From positions 124,001 through 188,000 of the forward strand of contig CAYNIP010000001.1 of assembly GCA_964397305.1 (NCBI GenBank): DNA of 64,000 bases, read 5' to 3'. Shown here piece after piece: positions 34,558 to 43,999 of this stretch (its first letter is position 1; every line of letters begins with the position of its first letter). The DNA comes from JAAUTY01 sp964397305 (GTDB lineage Bacteria; Cyanobacteriota; Cyanobacteriia; Cyanobacteriales; Spirulinaceae). The notes beneath the pieces are model-generated. The model saw only the letters and a program-made list of their open reading frames with translations. It made no database searches and had not been told where the DNA came from. The translations under genes and the position numbers were made by a program.

Positions 34558-35997
34558 TCAAGCCGCCCACTTGGCATCCACCTCCATCGCCGCCTGTTCC
34601 TTAGGGGAGAGGGTTTCGGGCAGGCCGAGCAGGCGCTTGTAGAGCTGGATGTAGGTCGCTGCCGACTTGTACCAGCTAAAGTTCTGGGACATAGCCCGCT
34701 GCTGGAGCGCGCGCCACTGGTCCGGGTAGTTCACGTAGCCTTCCCAGGCCCGCACCATCGCGGTGAAGAGATCGAGCGGTTCATACCGATCGAAACAGTA
34801 GCCCGTACCCTCCCCGAGAACTGGCGCATGGTGTTTGACGGTATCCACCAGGCCGCCGGTGCGGCGGACGATGGGGATGCAGCCGTAGCGCATGGCCAGG
34901 AGTTGGGCAAGGCCACAGGGCTCAAAGCGGGACGGCATCAAGAAAGCATCCGCGCCGCTGTAGATGCGGCGGGCGAGGCCGTCGTTGTGGAGTAACTGCA
35001 CGGAAACGCGACCGGGGAAGCGAGCGGACATCTCCCACATCTGGCTTTCGTAGTAGCGATCGCCGGTTCCCAGCAACACAAACTGGGCATCCGTATAGGA
35101 CAGGAAACGATCCATGATCTGGAGAATCAGATCCACCCCTTTCTGCTCCACTAGGCGCGTCACCGAGCTGACCAGAAAGGCCGAGGCACTGCTCGCTAAT
35201 CCCAGTTCTTCCTGCAAGGCTAGCTTGTTCACTTGGCGCTGCCCAATCGAGTCTTTGCCAAAGTTTTCCGTGATGTAGAGATCCATTTCTGGGTTGTAGG
35301 TCTCAACATCAATGCCGTTGAGGATACCCGTCAGCTTGCCGCTAATGAAGGAGAGCAAACCATCCAGGGTTTCCCCATAGGCTGGCGTCTGGATCTGCTG
35401 GGCATAGGTCGGAGAAACCGTCGTCACCCAGTCAGCAAACTGCACCGCCGCCGCCAAGGTGTTGTGCCCCTCCATGTACCAGGGACACCAGGTAATCTCA
35501 TTCAGTCGCCAGCGCCAGGGCCCTTGATAGGCGAGATTGTGGATGGTAAAGACGGTCTTGATCGTTTCGGTCTCGTGCAGCCACACCGGGATCATGCCCG
35601 CGTGCCAGTCGTGGCAGTGAACAATGTCAGGGGACCAGTACTTCCAGACAAACTCAGTCGCGCCGCTGGCGAAGAAGGTGAAGCGCCAGTCTTCGTCATC
35701 GCCATAGTAGATATTGTTGCGATCGCTAAACACCGGATGCCCAAACAGATAGAGCGGCACATCGGTTCCCGGAAACAGGGTTTCAAAGATGGCAAACTCC
35801 TGGAACATGGTATCGCCCTTCCAGATCGGCTTTTCCGGCACCTCCAGCTTGCCCGGGAGAAAGCCGTAGTAGGGCATCAGCACCCGCACGTCATGGCCCA
35901 TCTTACGGAGGACCGCCGGCAGCGACCCAACAACATCGCCCATCCCGCCCACTTTGGCGAGGGGGGCAGCTTCAGCGGCAACGAATAGAATTTTCAT
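34558..35997 (-). CDS. glgA: Glycogen (starch) synthase, GT5 family
   Basis: Adds glucose from ADP-glucose to glycogen. 479 residues. The N-terminal ADP-glucose site is KVGGMGDVVGSLP (15-27), with GIDVETYNPEMD at mid-protein and the C-terminal glycosyl site LMPSRFEPCGLAQLLAMRYGCIPIVRRTGGLVDTV. Cyanobacteria usually have two synthases (GlgA1/GlgA2); which one this is cannot be told by eye. Its metabolic partner pgm lies at 15.8 kb in this window. Confidence 0.93.
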   Translation of the reverse strand: MKILFVAAEAAPLAKVGGMGDVVGSLPAVLRKMGHDVRVLMPYYGFLPGKLEVPEKPIWKGDTMFQEFAIFETLFPGTDVPLYLFGHPVFSDRNNIYYGDDEDWRFTFFASGATEFVWKYWSPDIVHCHDWHAGMIPVWLHETETIKTVFTIHNLAYQGPWRWRLNEITWCPWYMEGHNTLAAAVQFADWVTTVSPTYAQQIQTPAYGETLDGLLSFISGKLTGILNGIDVETYNPEMDLYITENFGKDSIGQRQVNKLALQEELGLASSASAFLVSSVTRLVEQKGVDLILQIMDRFLSYTDAQFVLLGTGDRYYESQMWEMSARFPGRVSVQLLHNDGLARRIYSGADAFLMPSRFEPCGLAQLLAMRYGCIPIVRRTGGLVDTVKHHAPVLGEGTGYCFDRYEPLDLFTAMVRAWEGYVNYPDQWRALQQRAMSQNFSWYKSAATYIQLYKRLLGLPETLSPKEQAAMEVDAKWAA

Positions 35998-36100
35998 GGG
36001 GTCTTGGCAGGGACTCGGGCTAGCGTCATCGTGTCATCATTGCCCATTGTTCCCGCTTGCTGGCCAATTGTCTATCGCTTTATAGAGTTGGGAAACGAGA

Positions 36101-36982
36101 CTAGCGATCGCGCCCCCGACTGCTCTCATGCCACCCCCCCAACAGGGCCTCCGTGAGCCAAGTCAAGGCCCCAAACAGGGCCACTCCCGTCCCCGCTGTC
36201 AGCAGCAGGGCCGCGAACATTCGGGGTATTTGCAAGTTGTAGCTGGCCATGAGGATCTGGTAGGCGATGCCCGCCCGTTGGCCCCCGGTTCCAGCCACAA
36301 ACTCAGCGACCACAGCCCCGATCAGGGCTAAACCACCGCTGATCTTCAGGCCGCCCAGAAAGTAGGGCAGGGCACTGGGAAGTCGCAAATACCAAAAAGT
36401 CTGCCAGGGAGAGGCATCGTAAAGCTGGAACAGGTCACGCAGCTTAGGGTCAACACTCCGCAGGCCGAGGGTCGTATTCGCCAAGATGGGAAAAAAGGCG
36501 ACAATCCAAGCACAAATCACCAAGGCCACAAAAGTACTATTCGCGCCCGGCAGGAGGCGGCGGGTCCAAATGATAATCAGGGGAGCGATCGCCACAATCG
36601 GCGTCGTCTGCAAGATCACCGCGTAGGGGAACAGGCTCAGCTCCAGCCACCGACTCTGGGCAAAAATAATCGCCAAGAGCAGGCCCGAGGCGGCGGCCGC
36701 CACGAAGGCGAGGAGGGTAATTTGCAGCGTCACCCCCAAGGCTGGTAGGAGCATCCCCCAGTCCTGGGCCAAGGTTTGCAGCACCAACAGGGGGCCCGGC
36801 AGTAGGTAGGGGGGCATCCCCGTCGCGCGTACTCCCAGCTCCCAGGCCAACAGCACCAATAAGCCCACCAGCAGAGGCGCGAGCACCTCCGCCTTCAGCA
36901 GGCGACGCCAGCTAGGGGGCGAGGGAGGGCTAGGGGCCTGGGCCGTAGGCTGGGTCAGGGAGTCGAGGCGGGGACGAGCCAT
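36101..36982 (-). CDS. ABC transporter permease (SsuC/TauC-like)
   Basis: 293 residues with six predicted membrane segments and the permease signature NTTLGLRSVDPKLRDLFQLYDASPWQTFWYLRLPSALPYFLGGLKIS (EAA-type loop). The N-terminal 30 residues are Pro-rich and cytosolic. Related permeases carry sulfonates, nitrate, or thiamine/riboflavin precursors; no ATPase or binding protein is adjacent, so the substrate is open. Its nearest neighbours are glgA downstream and an unrelated ABC binding protein upstream. Confidence 0.8.
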   Translation of the reverse strand: MARPRLDSLTQPTAQAPSPPSPPSWRRLLKAEVLAPLLVGLLVLLAWELGVRATGMPPYLLPGPLLVLQTLAQDWGMLLPALGVTLQITLLAFVAAAASGLLLAIIFAQSRWLELSLFPYAVILQTTPIVAIAPLIIIWTRRLLPGANSTFVALVICAWIVAFFPILANTTLGLRSVDPKLRDLFQLYDASPWQTFWYLRLPSALPYFLGGLKISGGLALIGAVVAEFVAGTGGQRAGIAYQILMASYNLQIPRMFAALLLTAGTGVALFGALTWLTEALLGGWHESSRGRDR

Positions 36983-37268
36983 CGCGCGGCGTAACCAGCA
37001 ATCATCGACTCTAGGTTAGATCAATTCTCGGATTCCCAACAACCGTTTGCCCTCATCCCCAACTGCTCTCCCTGAGGAGCCACGCAGCACAGCCAGCTCG
37101 GCCCTCCATCCCACAGTCGAGCGGGAAGGGAAAGCCTCTAGCAGGAGCTTGAGCCTGTTGGGCCTAGCCTGGTCCGCAGGAGCGCAGGGCTACGGAAGCG
37201 GGATGCTCTGCATTGGCAAACCAAGGGGCAACCCCTGCGCGTGGCCTGAGACCGTCGTGGTCAGAAGC

Positions 37269-38612
37269 TCAGGATTCTGCGAGCACGTTCTGCCCATAGG
37301 TACGCACGGGCTGGCCTTCGTAGTCGTAGACAAAACTCGCGGCTTCAAAAAATGTGAAGGGCACGCGCGCCTTGACGGCTTTCAGGCGGCGGAAGTTAAT
37401 CGCGATGTCGGGGGGGGTCACGAGGCCCACGGGCAATTCCCCGGGCTCCGCCTCGCCCGCCAGGATGCGAATCGCGTAGAGGGCCGTGAGATAGGACGTG
37501 TTGCGGAAGTGGCCGCCAATGGAGATCGTGGCGCTGTCATTCCCAGCCGCTACGACATCGGGGAGCGTGGCGATGACCGGCACTTGGCGGGCGTAGCGAT
37601 TGATCGTGGCGATCTCCCGATACACGGTGACACTGCCGGTCAGGAAAAAGATGCTGTTTTCCAGGTTACGATCGCGCACCCGCATCTCCGCCACCGCTCG
37701 GGGAATGAGCCGTGTGAGTTCGGCCCGAGCTTGGCGGCCGTCCTGCACCCCGTAGCGTTGCGCCCGGATTCCCAGCTCTCGAGCTAGGGCCAGCATGGGC
37801 TCCACCTGGGTCTCCACCGCGCTCTTGTTCTGCTCATCGTAAAGGATGGCAATATTCTTCAGCGTCGGTTTCAGTTGTAGCAGGTAGGTCTGGAGGGTTT
37901 TGAAGGGGACGCTAAAAGTGGTGTAGGCAATGTTGCTGCCGCTCCCTTGGTCATAGTCCGCCACCTGACCAAGGATCACGGGGTCTTTGGCGTTGCCAAC
38001 GACGGGGATGGTTTCGCCTTGGAAGTGCTCGTAGGCGAGATCCGTGGCCTGGGAGCCCGTCGCCAGAATCAGGTCAATGCGATCGCGCTTAGCCTGCTCG
38101 AGCAGGGCGAGGCCGTAGGCTTCAATCGCGCCATAGTTGGCGATGGTCAAGGTGGCGGCAATGTCTTTCTCGCGAAACAGGCTGAGGTTGGCGGAGACGG
38201 CAATGCCATAGACCTCGGACTTGATCGGGATCAGTACCAGGATCTCGGGGTCGTCGGCCCGAGGCGATCGCCACTTCGGCCTAGCGATCAACGTAGCGGG
38301 GTTTTCCGGAACCAGGGTCACGTCCCAGTCCGCGAATACCTCAGGGTCTAGCTCCAGCCAGTCGAGCGTTGGCAACTCCGCCTCTGGCTCAGCAAAGTCA
38401 GCCGGCCGCAAGGTCGCCAGACTCGCCGGAGCCTCCGGGACGGGGGCAGAGATCTCAGTCGGGTCAGACGTCAGGTCGGGGGCGGTGGGAGCCGTCGCGG
38501 GAGACGGCTCTGGAGTGATCGCCGTGATCGTAACGAGGAGGGCGACAACCGCCGCTAAGAACACGAGGAGTCGCCACCAGCGACGCCAGGGGAGCAAGGG
38601 CAGCGGGGACAT
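37269..38612 (-). CDS. ABC_sub_bind-type (PF04392-like) periplasmic protein
   Basis: 447 residues. An N-terminal membrane anchor (about 13-30) and an acidic Pro/Glu-rich linker (to about 115) precede a periplasmic binding fold: IEAYGLALLEQAKRDRIDLILATGSQATDLAYEHF, NIAILYDEQNKSAVETQVEPM, VIATLPDVVAAGNDSATISIGG and INFRRLKAVKARVPF. These are typical of the TrpX/DUF534-like ABC substrate-binding family. The long linker is unusual and may place it at a distance from the membrane. No transporter partner adjacent; the permease at 36.1 kb belongs to another family. Confidence 0.75.
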   Translation of the reverse strand: MSPLPLLPWRRWWRLLVFLAAVVALLVTITAITPEPSPATAPTAPDLTSDPTEISAPVPEAPASLATLRPADFAEPEAELPTLDWLELDPEVFADWDVTLVPENPATLIARPKWRSPRADDPEILVLIPIKSEVYGIAVSANLSLFREKDIAATLTIANYGAIEAYGLALLEQAKRDRIDLILATGSQATDLAYEHFQGETIPVVGNAKDPVILGQVADYDQGSGSNIAYTTFSVPFKTLQTYLLQLKPTLKNIAILYDEQNKSAVETQVEPMLALARELGIRAQRYGVQDGRQARAELTRLIPRAVAEMRVRDRNLENSIFFLTGSVTVYREIATINRYARQVPVIATLPDVVAAGNDSATISIGGHFRNTSYLTALYAIRILAGEAEPGELPVGLVTPPDIAINFRRLKAVKARVPFTFFEAASFVYDYEGQPVRTYGQNVLAES

Positions 38613-38696
38613 AGGGAATCAAACTGGCGAAGGTTGCAGCGCCTTGATTCTAACAAGATTGCCCCCAATCGCCCCCTAGGACCGCCAGTCTTTGGA

Positions 38697-39905
38697 CTAA
38701 CTTAACTGGGGCTGTCGTCCCAGCAGGCCGGTCATCAGACGCAAGGCCCAGCGCCGCAGGGGGGCAACCCGCCGCAGGCCCCAGAGGCTCCAGCGCCGCA
38801 CCATGACTAGAGGCGGCCAGGCATTGGAAAAGAGGCGGTCGAGCACATCGGTGAAGCCAAGCATGACCCAATTTTCTCGCCATCGCCAGCGCTCATACGG
38901 CCGCAGGGTGGCCAAATCGCCGAGGTCCTGGCCCGCCGCCGCCGCTGTCTTGAGCACCTGAGCGAGGGCGGCGGCGTCGCGAATCCCCAAGTTCAAGCCC
39001 TGACCGCCGACGGGGTGGCAGCAGTGGGCGGCGTCGCCAATCAGAGCTAGGCGCGGCTGCACATAGCGATCGCTCTGGAGCAACTGCACTGGAAAAACAC
39101 GGCGATCGCTCACCAACTCCACCGGCCCCAGCATCGGCCCAAACCGCTGGGCCAAGGTGGCTTGAAACTCCGCCTGGGGTAGCTCGCTCAGGGCTTGGGC
39201 TTCGGCGTGGGGAGCGCTCCAGACCACTTGGCAGCGATCGCCCGGTAGCGGCAGCACCCCCATCGGCCCGCTCGGCCAGAAGCACTCAAACGCAACATCA
39301 TTGCGAGGCTGCTGGTGGCGCAGCACAAACGTGACACAGGACTGCCAGTAGCGCCAGCCCTGCGTGCCGATCTGGGCTAACTGGCGCACCCGCGATCGCG
39401 GTCCATCGGCCCCCACGAGGAGGCGGGTATACAGCCGCTGTTCTCCCGTGGTCGTTTGCAACCGCAGGTGCAGGCCAGCTGCGTCTCGTTCAAAGTCCAG
39501 CACCTCCGCCGGGCAATACCAGGCCACCTGAGGGCAAGTCGCGAGAAAGTCGTAGAGGGCGCGCAAAATCACGCCATGCTCCCCCACATAGCCCAAGTCT
39601 GCGGTGTCCAGATCCGAGGGCAGAAACTGGACAAGGCCCGGATCATCACCGTCAGAAAGGCGAATCTGGCGAAAGGCAGCGATCTGGGGCCGCAGGGTGT
39701 CCCAGATCCCCAAGGCGCTGAAAATCCGGCTGGAGAGCACCGAGAGGGCGTAGGCCCGGGAGCGGGCGATCACTTCAGCTTGGGGCCTCGCTTCGAGGAC
39801 CGCTACCCGTAGACCCGATCGACCCAGGGCGGCAGCCAGGGTCGCGCCAACGATGCCACCACCAACAATCGCCAAATCGCAGTCGGGAGGGGGGGAAAGG
39901 GCCAT
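38697..39905 (-). CDS. UbiH/COQ6-family FAD monooxygenase
   Basis: 402 residues from the ATG at 39905; an in-frame TTG ten codons upstream is weaker. FAD-binding GxGxxG in CDLAIVGGGIVGATLAAALGR, the GD motif LALIGDAAHCCHPVGGQGLNLGIRDAAALA, and the central DG motif LLVGADGPRSRVR. It hydroxylates an aromatic ring in quinone synthesis in proteobacteria; in cyanobacteria a related protein is often annotated UbiH, with a proposed but unproven role in plastoquinone or related quinone synthesis. It stands alone, 84 bp after the ABC-binding gene start. Confidence 0.8.
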   Translation of the reverse strand: MALSPPPDCDLAIVGGGIVGATLAAALGRSGLRVAVLEARPQAEVIARSRAYALSVLSSRIFSALGIWDTLRPQIAAFRQIRLSDGDDPGLVQFLPSDLDTADLGYVGEHGVILRALYDFLATCPQVAWYCPAEVLDFERDAAGLHLRLQTTTGEQRLYTRLLVGADGPRSRVRQLAQIGTQGWRYWQSCVTFVLRHQQPRNDVAFECFWPSGPMGVLPLPGDRCQVVWSAPHAEAQALSELPQAEFQATLAQRFGPMLGPVELVSDRRVFPVQLLQSDRYVQPRLALIGDAAHCCHPVGGQGLNLGIRDAAALAQVLKTAAAAGQDLGDLATLRPYERWRWRENWVMLGFTDVLDRLFSNAWPPLVMVRRWSLWGLRRVAPLRRWALRLMTGLLGRQPQLS

Positions 39906-39996
39906 ACTTAAAAAAGGTTTGTAAAACGCTATCAATCTTCATTGTAAAGCGCCTACCCTTAGCCCGGAGCCCCGCCGTCACTGTCTCCCTGGGATG

Positions 39997-41172
39997 TCAG
40001 CCCACCCGGCCTTCAACCCCCTCCACCAGCCAGTCCATCATCTCCAGCTCCACCGCCTTTTGCTCGAAGGATTTGCCCGCTTCGATCTTGACATTACCCT
40101 GATTATCGCGGATCTCGCCCTCATAAATGACGAGACTCCCCTCCACCAGCTTCGCCTTCGCCGCCTCCGCTGCCTGCTTGGCCTCCGCGCTAACGGCAGG
40201 GCCAAAAGGCGAGAGCTTCCAAAAACCCGACTCAAGACCGCCGCGCACGATATGAGGAATGCCACCATTCATCAAGGTTTTGCCATCCTTGATCCAAGTA
40301 GCATACTGGGTGTAAATACTTGTCCAGTCCCATTCCGCGCCGGTTAAGTACCCCTTGGGGGCTAGTTCTGACTGGTTGGCGTGGTAGCCAGAGGTGTAGA
40401 GGCCGCGACGCTCCGCCGTTTCCATGACCACTTTCGGGCTATCCACATGGCAGGTGATCACATCCACCCCCTGATCAGCCATGCTATTGACGGCCTCCGC
40501 TTCCTTGACCGGCTCAGCCCATTCTCCAGTAAAGATGATCTGGGTGGTGATTTTGGGGTCAATGCTGCGGGCCCCGAGGGTGAAGCTGTTGACATTGCGG
40601 AGCAACTGGGGAATGGGTTTGGCGGCGACGAAGCCGAGCTTCTTGGTCTTGCTGGTGTAGCCCGCAACGATGCCCGCAATGTACTGGGCTTCGTCAATGT
40701 AGCCGAAGTAACTGCCAATATTCTCGGGCATTCCCTCCTGGCGGAGGCCGCCCGCATGGAAGAATTGCACTTCGGGGTAGAGTTCAGCAAGTTGGAGGAT
40801 GTGGGGATCGAAGTAGCCAAAGGAGGTGGGAAAGAGGGCGATCGCGCCGTCAATGTCGATCATTTCCCGCATCGCCTCTTGCACTTCGTTGGTCTCAGGG
40901 ACACTGGCCTGTTCCACAATGTTCACGCCCGGCCGTTGGGCAACCGCCGCCGCCCCTTCGGCATGGGCCTGGTTGTAGCCGAAGTCATCTTTGGGGCCGA
41001 CGTAGATAAAGCCCATCACCAAGTCTTCATCCCCAGTTCCACTAGCAGCGCCGCTTTCCGAGGCCGGGGTGCAGCCCGTACCGAGCTTAATCACTGCACC
41101 ACAGGCTGTGACGGCGAGTAAACCACGCAGAACATGACGACGAGAGAGGGCGGTTCGGGAGGGAGGTCGCAT
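39997..41172 (-). CDS. BMP-family (Med/TmpC) substrate-binding lipoprotein
   Basis: 391 residues. The signal carries a twin-arginine motif SRRHVLRGLL (10-19) and a Cys at 34 (LGTGCTPAS), so it may be a Tat-exported lipoprotein. The fold is that of the basic membrane protein family: GFIYVGPKDDFGYNQAHAEGA, FPTSFGYFDPHILQLAELYPEVQFFHAGG, GYIDEAQYIAGIVAGYTSKTKKLGFVAAKPIPQ. Family members bind nucleosides or purines for ABC uptake. No permease or ATPase is adjacent, so this is an orphan. Confidence 0.85.
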   Translation of the reverse strand: MRPPSRTALSRRHVLRGLLAVTACGAVIKLGTGCTPASESGAASGTGDEDLVMGFIYVGPKDDFGYNQAHAEGAAAVAQRPGVNIVEQASVPETNEVQEAMREMIDIDGAIALFPTSFGYFDPHILQLAELYPEVQFFHAGGLRQEGMPENIGSYFGYIDEAQYIAGIVAGYTSKTKKLGFVAAKPIPQLLRNVNSFTLGARSIDPKITTQIIFTGEWAEPVKEAEAVNSMADQGVDVITCHVDSPKVVMETAERRGLYTSGYHANQSELAPKGYLTGAEWDWTSIYTQYATWIKDGKTLMNGGIPHIVRGGLESGFWKLSPFGPAVSAEAKQAAEAAKAKLVEGSLVIYEGEIRDNQGNVKIEAGKSFEQKAVELEMMDWLVEGVEGRVG

Positions 41173-41613
41173 GGGTCAGGAATTCCTCTAGGAGTGACAA
41201 GTCAGCAACAGTGGCTGGGGCAGCGGGTAGGCTCCTGGGTTCGTCAGCGCCAACTCGTGCTGAAGAGAAGCGAGCAGCAACGGCGACTCTGAGCAGCGGC
41301 GCACCCAGCCGCTTGGTCAACCCCTGTTATTAATGAAGTGAAACAGCCCGGGAGACTGTACCCAAAGTTACCAACCCGCTGATTTTGTCGGCCTCAGGGA
41401 GAAGCAAGCGCCCTAAGATCCTGAACAATAGAAGCGTAGGGGAATCATTTCCTTCCTATGCAGCTTGAATCGCTCCAGGCCTCGCCCTTGGGCTGGAGTG
41501 GATTCAGAGGTGCTAGGGCAGGACGGCAGCCCTAAGCCCACCGTTCAGACCGGCTGAAATACCTTGAGAGTCAAGCTTGCTGAATTCTGCCTTTTGACTT
41601 CTGCGTAGCAGCG
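41173..41613. other. Gene-free spacer between rsbW-like and BMP genes
   Basis: 441 bases upstream of the minus-strand BMP gene and downstream of the RsbW-like gene. I see no gene, repeat-family copy or clear terminator here. It must carry the BMP promoter. Confidence 0.5.
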
Positions 41614-42060
41614 CTAGGCAGTTCCATGCCCCTCCATGAGCTTTGCAGCTGGCAGGCTGGCCTCCAGCTTGAGGCAATTCTGCCCGTCGATCTGGAGCTT
41701 GTACTCGACTCGATCCATCAGGCGGTTCATGATCAACCAGCCATAACCCCCTTCTTGCTTTTCGTCGGGCTTGGGGGGCTGGTAGGTGTCGAGGTCGTAG
41801 CCATTGCCGCGATCCCAAATTTCCAAGGCGAGGGCGCGATCGCGCAGTTCGAGTCGCAGCAACACCGGGATATGGGATTGTTCCTTGTGGGCGTGGCGCA
41901 CTACATTGGAATAAGCCTCAACCAGAGCCAAGCGCAAGCGGCTCGACTGACGGGACCAGTCCACCGTGTCACCCAGCTCAAGCTGCAAGGAATCTAGGAG
42001 CCAGCGCTCAACAACGGTGAGAAACTTTAAGTCGCTGGGGATGTGCAGTTCCGTTTGCAT
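41614..42060 (-). CDS. RsbW/SpoIIAB-like anti-sigma factor kinase
   Basis: 148 residues, a HATPase_c_2 domain. N-box EAYSNVVRHAHKEQ (about 69-82), G1 box IWDRGNGYDLDTY and G2 box EGGYGWLIMNRLMDRVEY. Such proteins bind or phosphorylate anti-sigma antagonists in the partner-switching scheme. It starts 3 bp after the stop of a PP2C phosphatase with a receiver domain, so the two are translated together and likely act in one signalling module. The target antagonist or sigma factor is not adjacent. Confidence 0.85.
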   Translation of the reverse strand: MQTELHIPSDLKFLTVVERWLLDSLQLELGDTVDWSRQSSRLRLALVEAYSNVVRHAHKEQSHIPVLLRLELRDRALALEIWDRGNGYDLDTYQPPKPDEKQEGGYGWLIMNRLMDRVEYKLQIDGQNCLKLEASLPAAKLMEGHGTA

Positions 42061-42063
42061 TAG

Positions 42064-43713
42064 CTACAGAACCTCCAGAACAAGCATCGTTTGATCGTCT
42101 TCCTGAACATGGTTGGTCGAGTTGCGAAACTGCTCAAGGAGTGTATCGAGATCGAAGGTGACTTCACCCTGCAAAATGAGCTGCCACAGACCCTCCTGAT
42201 TCAACATAGGGTGGTCTTGGCTACTCACCGTGCCGTCCGGCGGACGCAGCGTTGCTTCCGTAATGCCATCGCTCGTAAGCAAGAAGACATCCCCCGGCCG
42301 AACCGTCGCTTCCCCTGACTTCCCCTTCCAGACAGGCAAAATGCCAATGGGCACTCCCCGTTCCTTGAGGTAGGCCGGCTCCGGGCGATCGCCCTGACGC
42401 GCCGCCTCCCAGCTAGTGGGTTGATGCCAGAGCATTGGGTAGATGTGGCCGGCATTGGCGTAGGCCAAGCTCTGGCTACTCGGGCTGTAACGGGCGATCG
42501 CCATAGTGATGAAACAGTTCGTACTGAATAAGTCTTCATTCAGAGTCTGGTTCAGGTTTTTAATCACCGCCGCCGGATCGGGAGCGGTTTCCTGGGAGAG
42601 TTCCCGACGCAAAATCGACAGGGCACTCGCCATGAACAGGGCCGCCGGAACCCCCTTACCTGAAACATCCCCCACAGCCAGCCAGATGTCCCCTTGGGGG
42701 TGGACGTAGACCTCAAAGAAGTCGCCGCCAACCTCCCGCGCCGGAAAACACTTCGCTTGCACCCGAGCCGAGCCAGTATCACCCCAGCTTTGGCGCAGCA
42801 GGTTGCGTTGGATCTGCCGGGCCACCTCGAGCTCAGCCCGCATTTTTTCTGCCTGTTGCTGGGTGCGCTGGTAGAGCTTCGCCTGAGACATGGCCAGGGC
42901 CGCCTGCTCTGCCACCGACTCCAGCAGGACGATATCATCAGGATTCCAAGCCGCCGCCTCGCTGGTTTGGGAGAGATACAGCACCGCCAGCAGCTCTTGC
43001 TGAGCTGTCAGCGGCAAGGCTAAGCAGGCTTCACCCGTCGCCTTGGTCTGGAGCTGGGTACAGCGGTTTTCGATCACCTGTTGCGCGAGCGCTTGGCTAT
43101 CCGCCGCCGCCACCTCGCCATAGGTATAGGTCTCCGCCAGCAACTGCTCTCCTTCAGCCAGCCAGAGGAGGCCCTGAGCGGCCTCAAAGTTTTCACCAAT
43201 GGACTGCACAATGCGTTGCAGCATCATCTGATAATCCAAGGACTCACGGATGGCGCTGGTGACGACATTGAGCACTTCTTCCCGGCGCAGGGAGCGGCGC
43301 AGTTCATTGGTGCGCTGCTTGACGACGCGGTAGGTGTCAGAAGCCTGCTGGACAACGGCCTTGAGTTTGTCGGGGTTCCAGGGTTTGGTGATGTACTTGA
43401 AGACCTTGCCGGAGTTGATCGCATCCACCAAGTCTTCAACATCCGTATAGCCCGTGAGCAAGATCCGGATCGTTTCGGGGAAACGTTCTACGGTTTTACT
43501 CAAAAACTCCGTGCCGTTCATGACTGGCATCCGCTGGTCGGAGATGATGACAGCCATCTCGCCCTCGCGCTCCAGGATATCCAAGGCGCTGAGAGCCCCA
43601 TCGGCTTTGAAGACTTTGAAATCGCGGCGGAAGGTACGGAAGAGCAAATCCAAGTTATCGGGCTCGTCGTCCACCACCATCAACTTCAGTTTTGGGGGGC
43701 TTGCCTGACTCAT
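42064..43713 (-). CDS. Receiver-GAF-PP2C (SpoIIE/RsbU-type) phosphatase
   Basis: 549 residues. Receiver domain 8-130 with phospho-Asp in VIISDQRMPVMNG (about 57) and LLTGYTDVEDLVDAINSGKVFKYITKPW. A GAF-like region spans about 165-280 (LLWLAEGEQLLAETYTYGE, LPLTAQQELLAVLYL). A coiled linker leads to the PP2C domain at about 320-549: EVGGDFFEVYVHPQGDIWLAVGDVSGKGVPAALFMA, with metal Asp residues, and DDQTMLVLEVL at the end. Such proteins dephosphorylate an anti-sigma antagonist in response to a phosphorelay. The RsbW-like gene follows at 3 bp. Confidence 0.9.
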   Translation of the reverse strand: MSQASPPKLKLMVVDDEPDNLDLLFRTFRRDFKVFKADGALSALDILEREGEMAVIISDQRMPVMNGTEFLSKTVERFPETIRILLTGYTDVEDLVDAINSGKVFKYITKPWNPDKLKAVVQQASDTYRVVKQRTNELRRSLRREEVLNVVTSAIRESLDYQMMLQRIVQSIGENFEAAQGLLWLAEGEQLLAETYTYGEVAAADSQALAQQVIENRCTQLQTKATGEACLALPLTAQQELLAVLYLSQTSEAAAWNPDDIVLLESVAEQAALAMSQAKLYQRTQQQAEKMRAELEVARQIQRNLLRQSWGDTGSARVQAKCFPAREVGGDFFEVYVHPQGDIWLAVGDVSGKGVPAALFMASALSILRRELSQETAPDPAAVIKNLNQTLNEDLFSTNCFITMAIARYSPSSQSLAYANAGHIYPMLWHQPTSWEAARQGDRPEPAYLKERGVPIGILPVWKGKSGEATVRPGDVFLLTSDGITEATLRPPDGTVSSQDHPMLNQEGLWQLILQGEVTFDLDTLLEQFRNSTNHVQEDDQTMLVLEVL

Positions 43714-43999
43714 GAACTAGCTCCAGCGTGGCAATGGGCCGGCGAGATAACGAAGTGGAGAGCCGCCAGCAAGAGGCAGAAGGATTGGCGCGGCTCGTTC
43801 GCGTAGCGTCCCGGAGGGAATCGTCTCTGAAAAATACACTGCACAGTGGGCGCGACCTGGGAAATTAGGGCTTAATAGCGCATTCTGTTCAAACGCTGTA
43901 GCAGCACACATAATCGACCCTGGGAAGCTGACCCTAGGGCTCAACATCCTTTAGCAATATAGCATCAGATGGCGCCTCCGCTGGTATCCGCCCTAACGC

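Noticed and set aside
36101..38612. Permease and ABC-binding protein as one transporter
   Set aside because: The permease is SsuC/TauC-like, whereas the binding protein is PF04392-like, normally paired with another permease type; the genes are 286 bp apart with no ATPase.
43081..43806. 241-codon plus-strand frame
   Set aside because: Antisense shadow of the receiver-GAF-PP2C gene.
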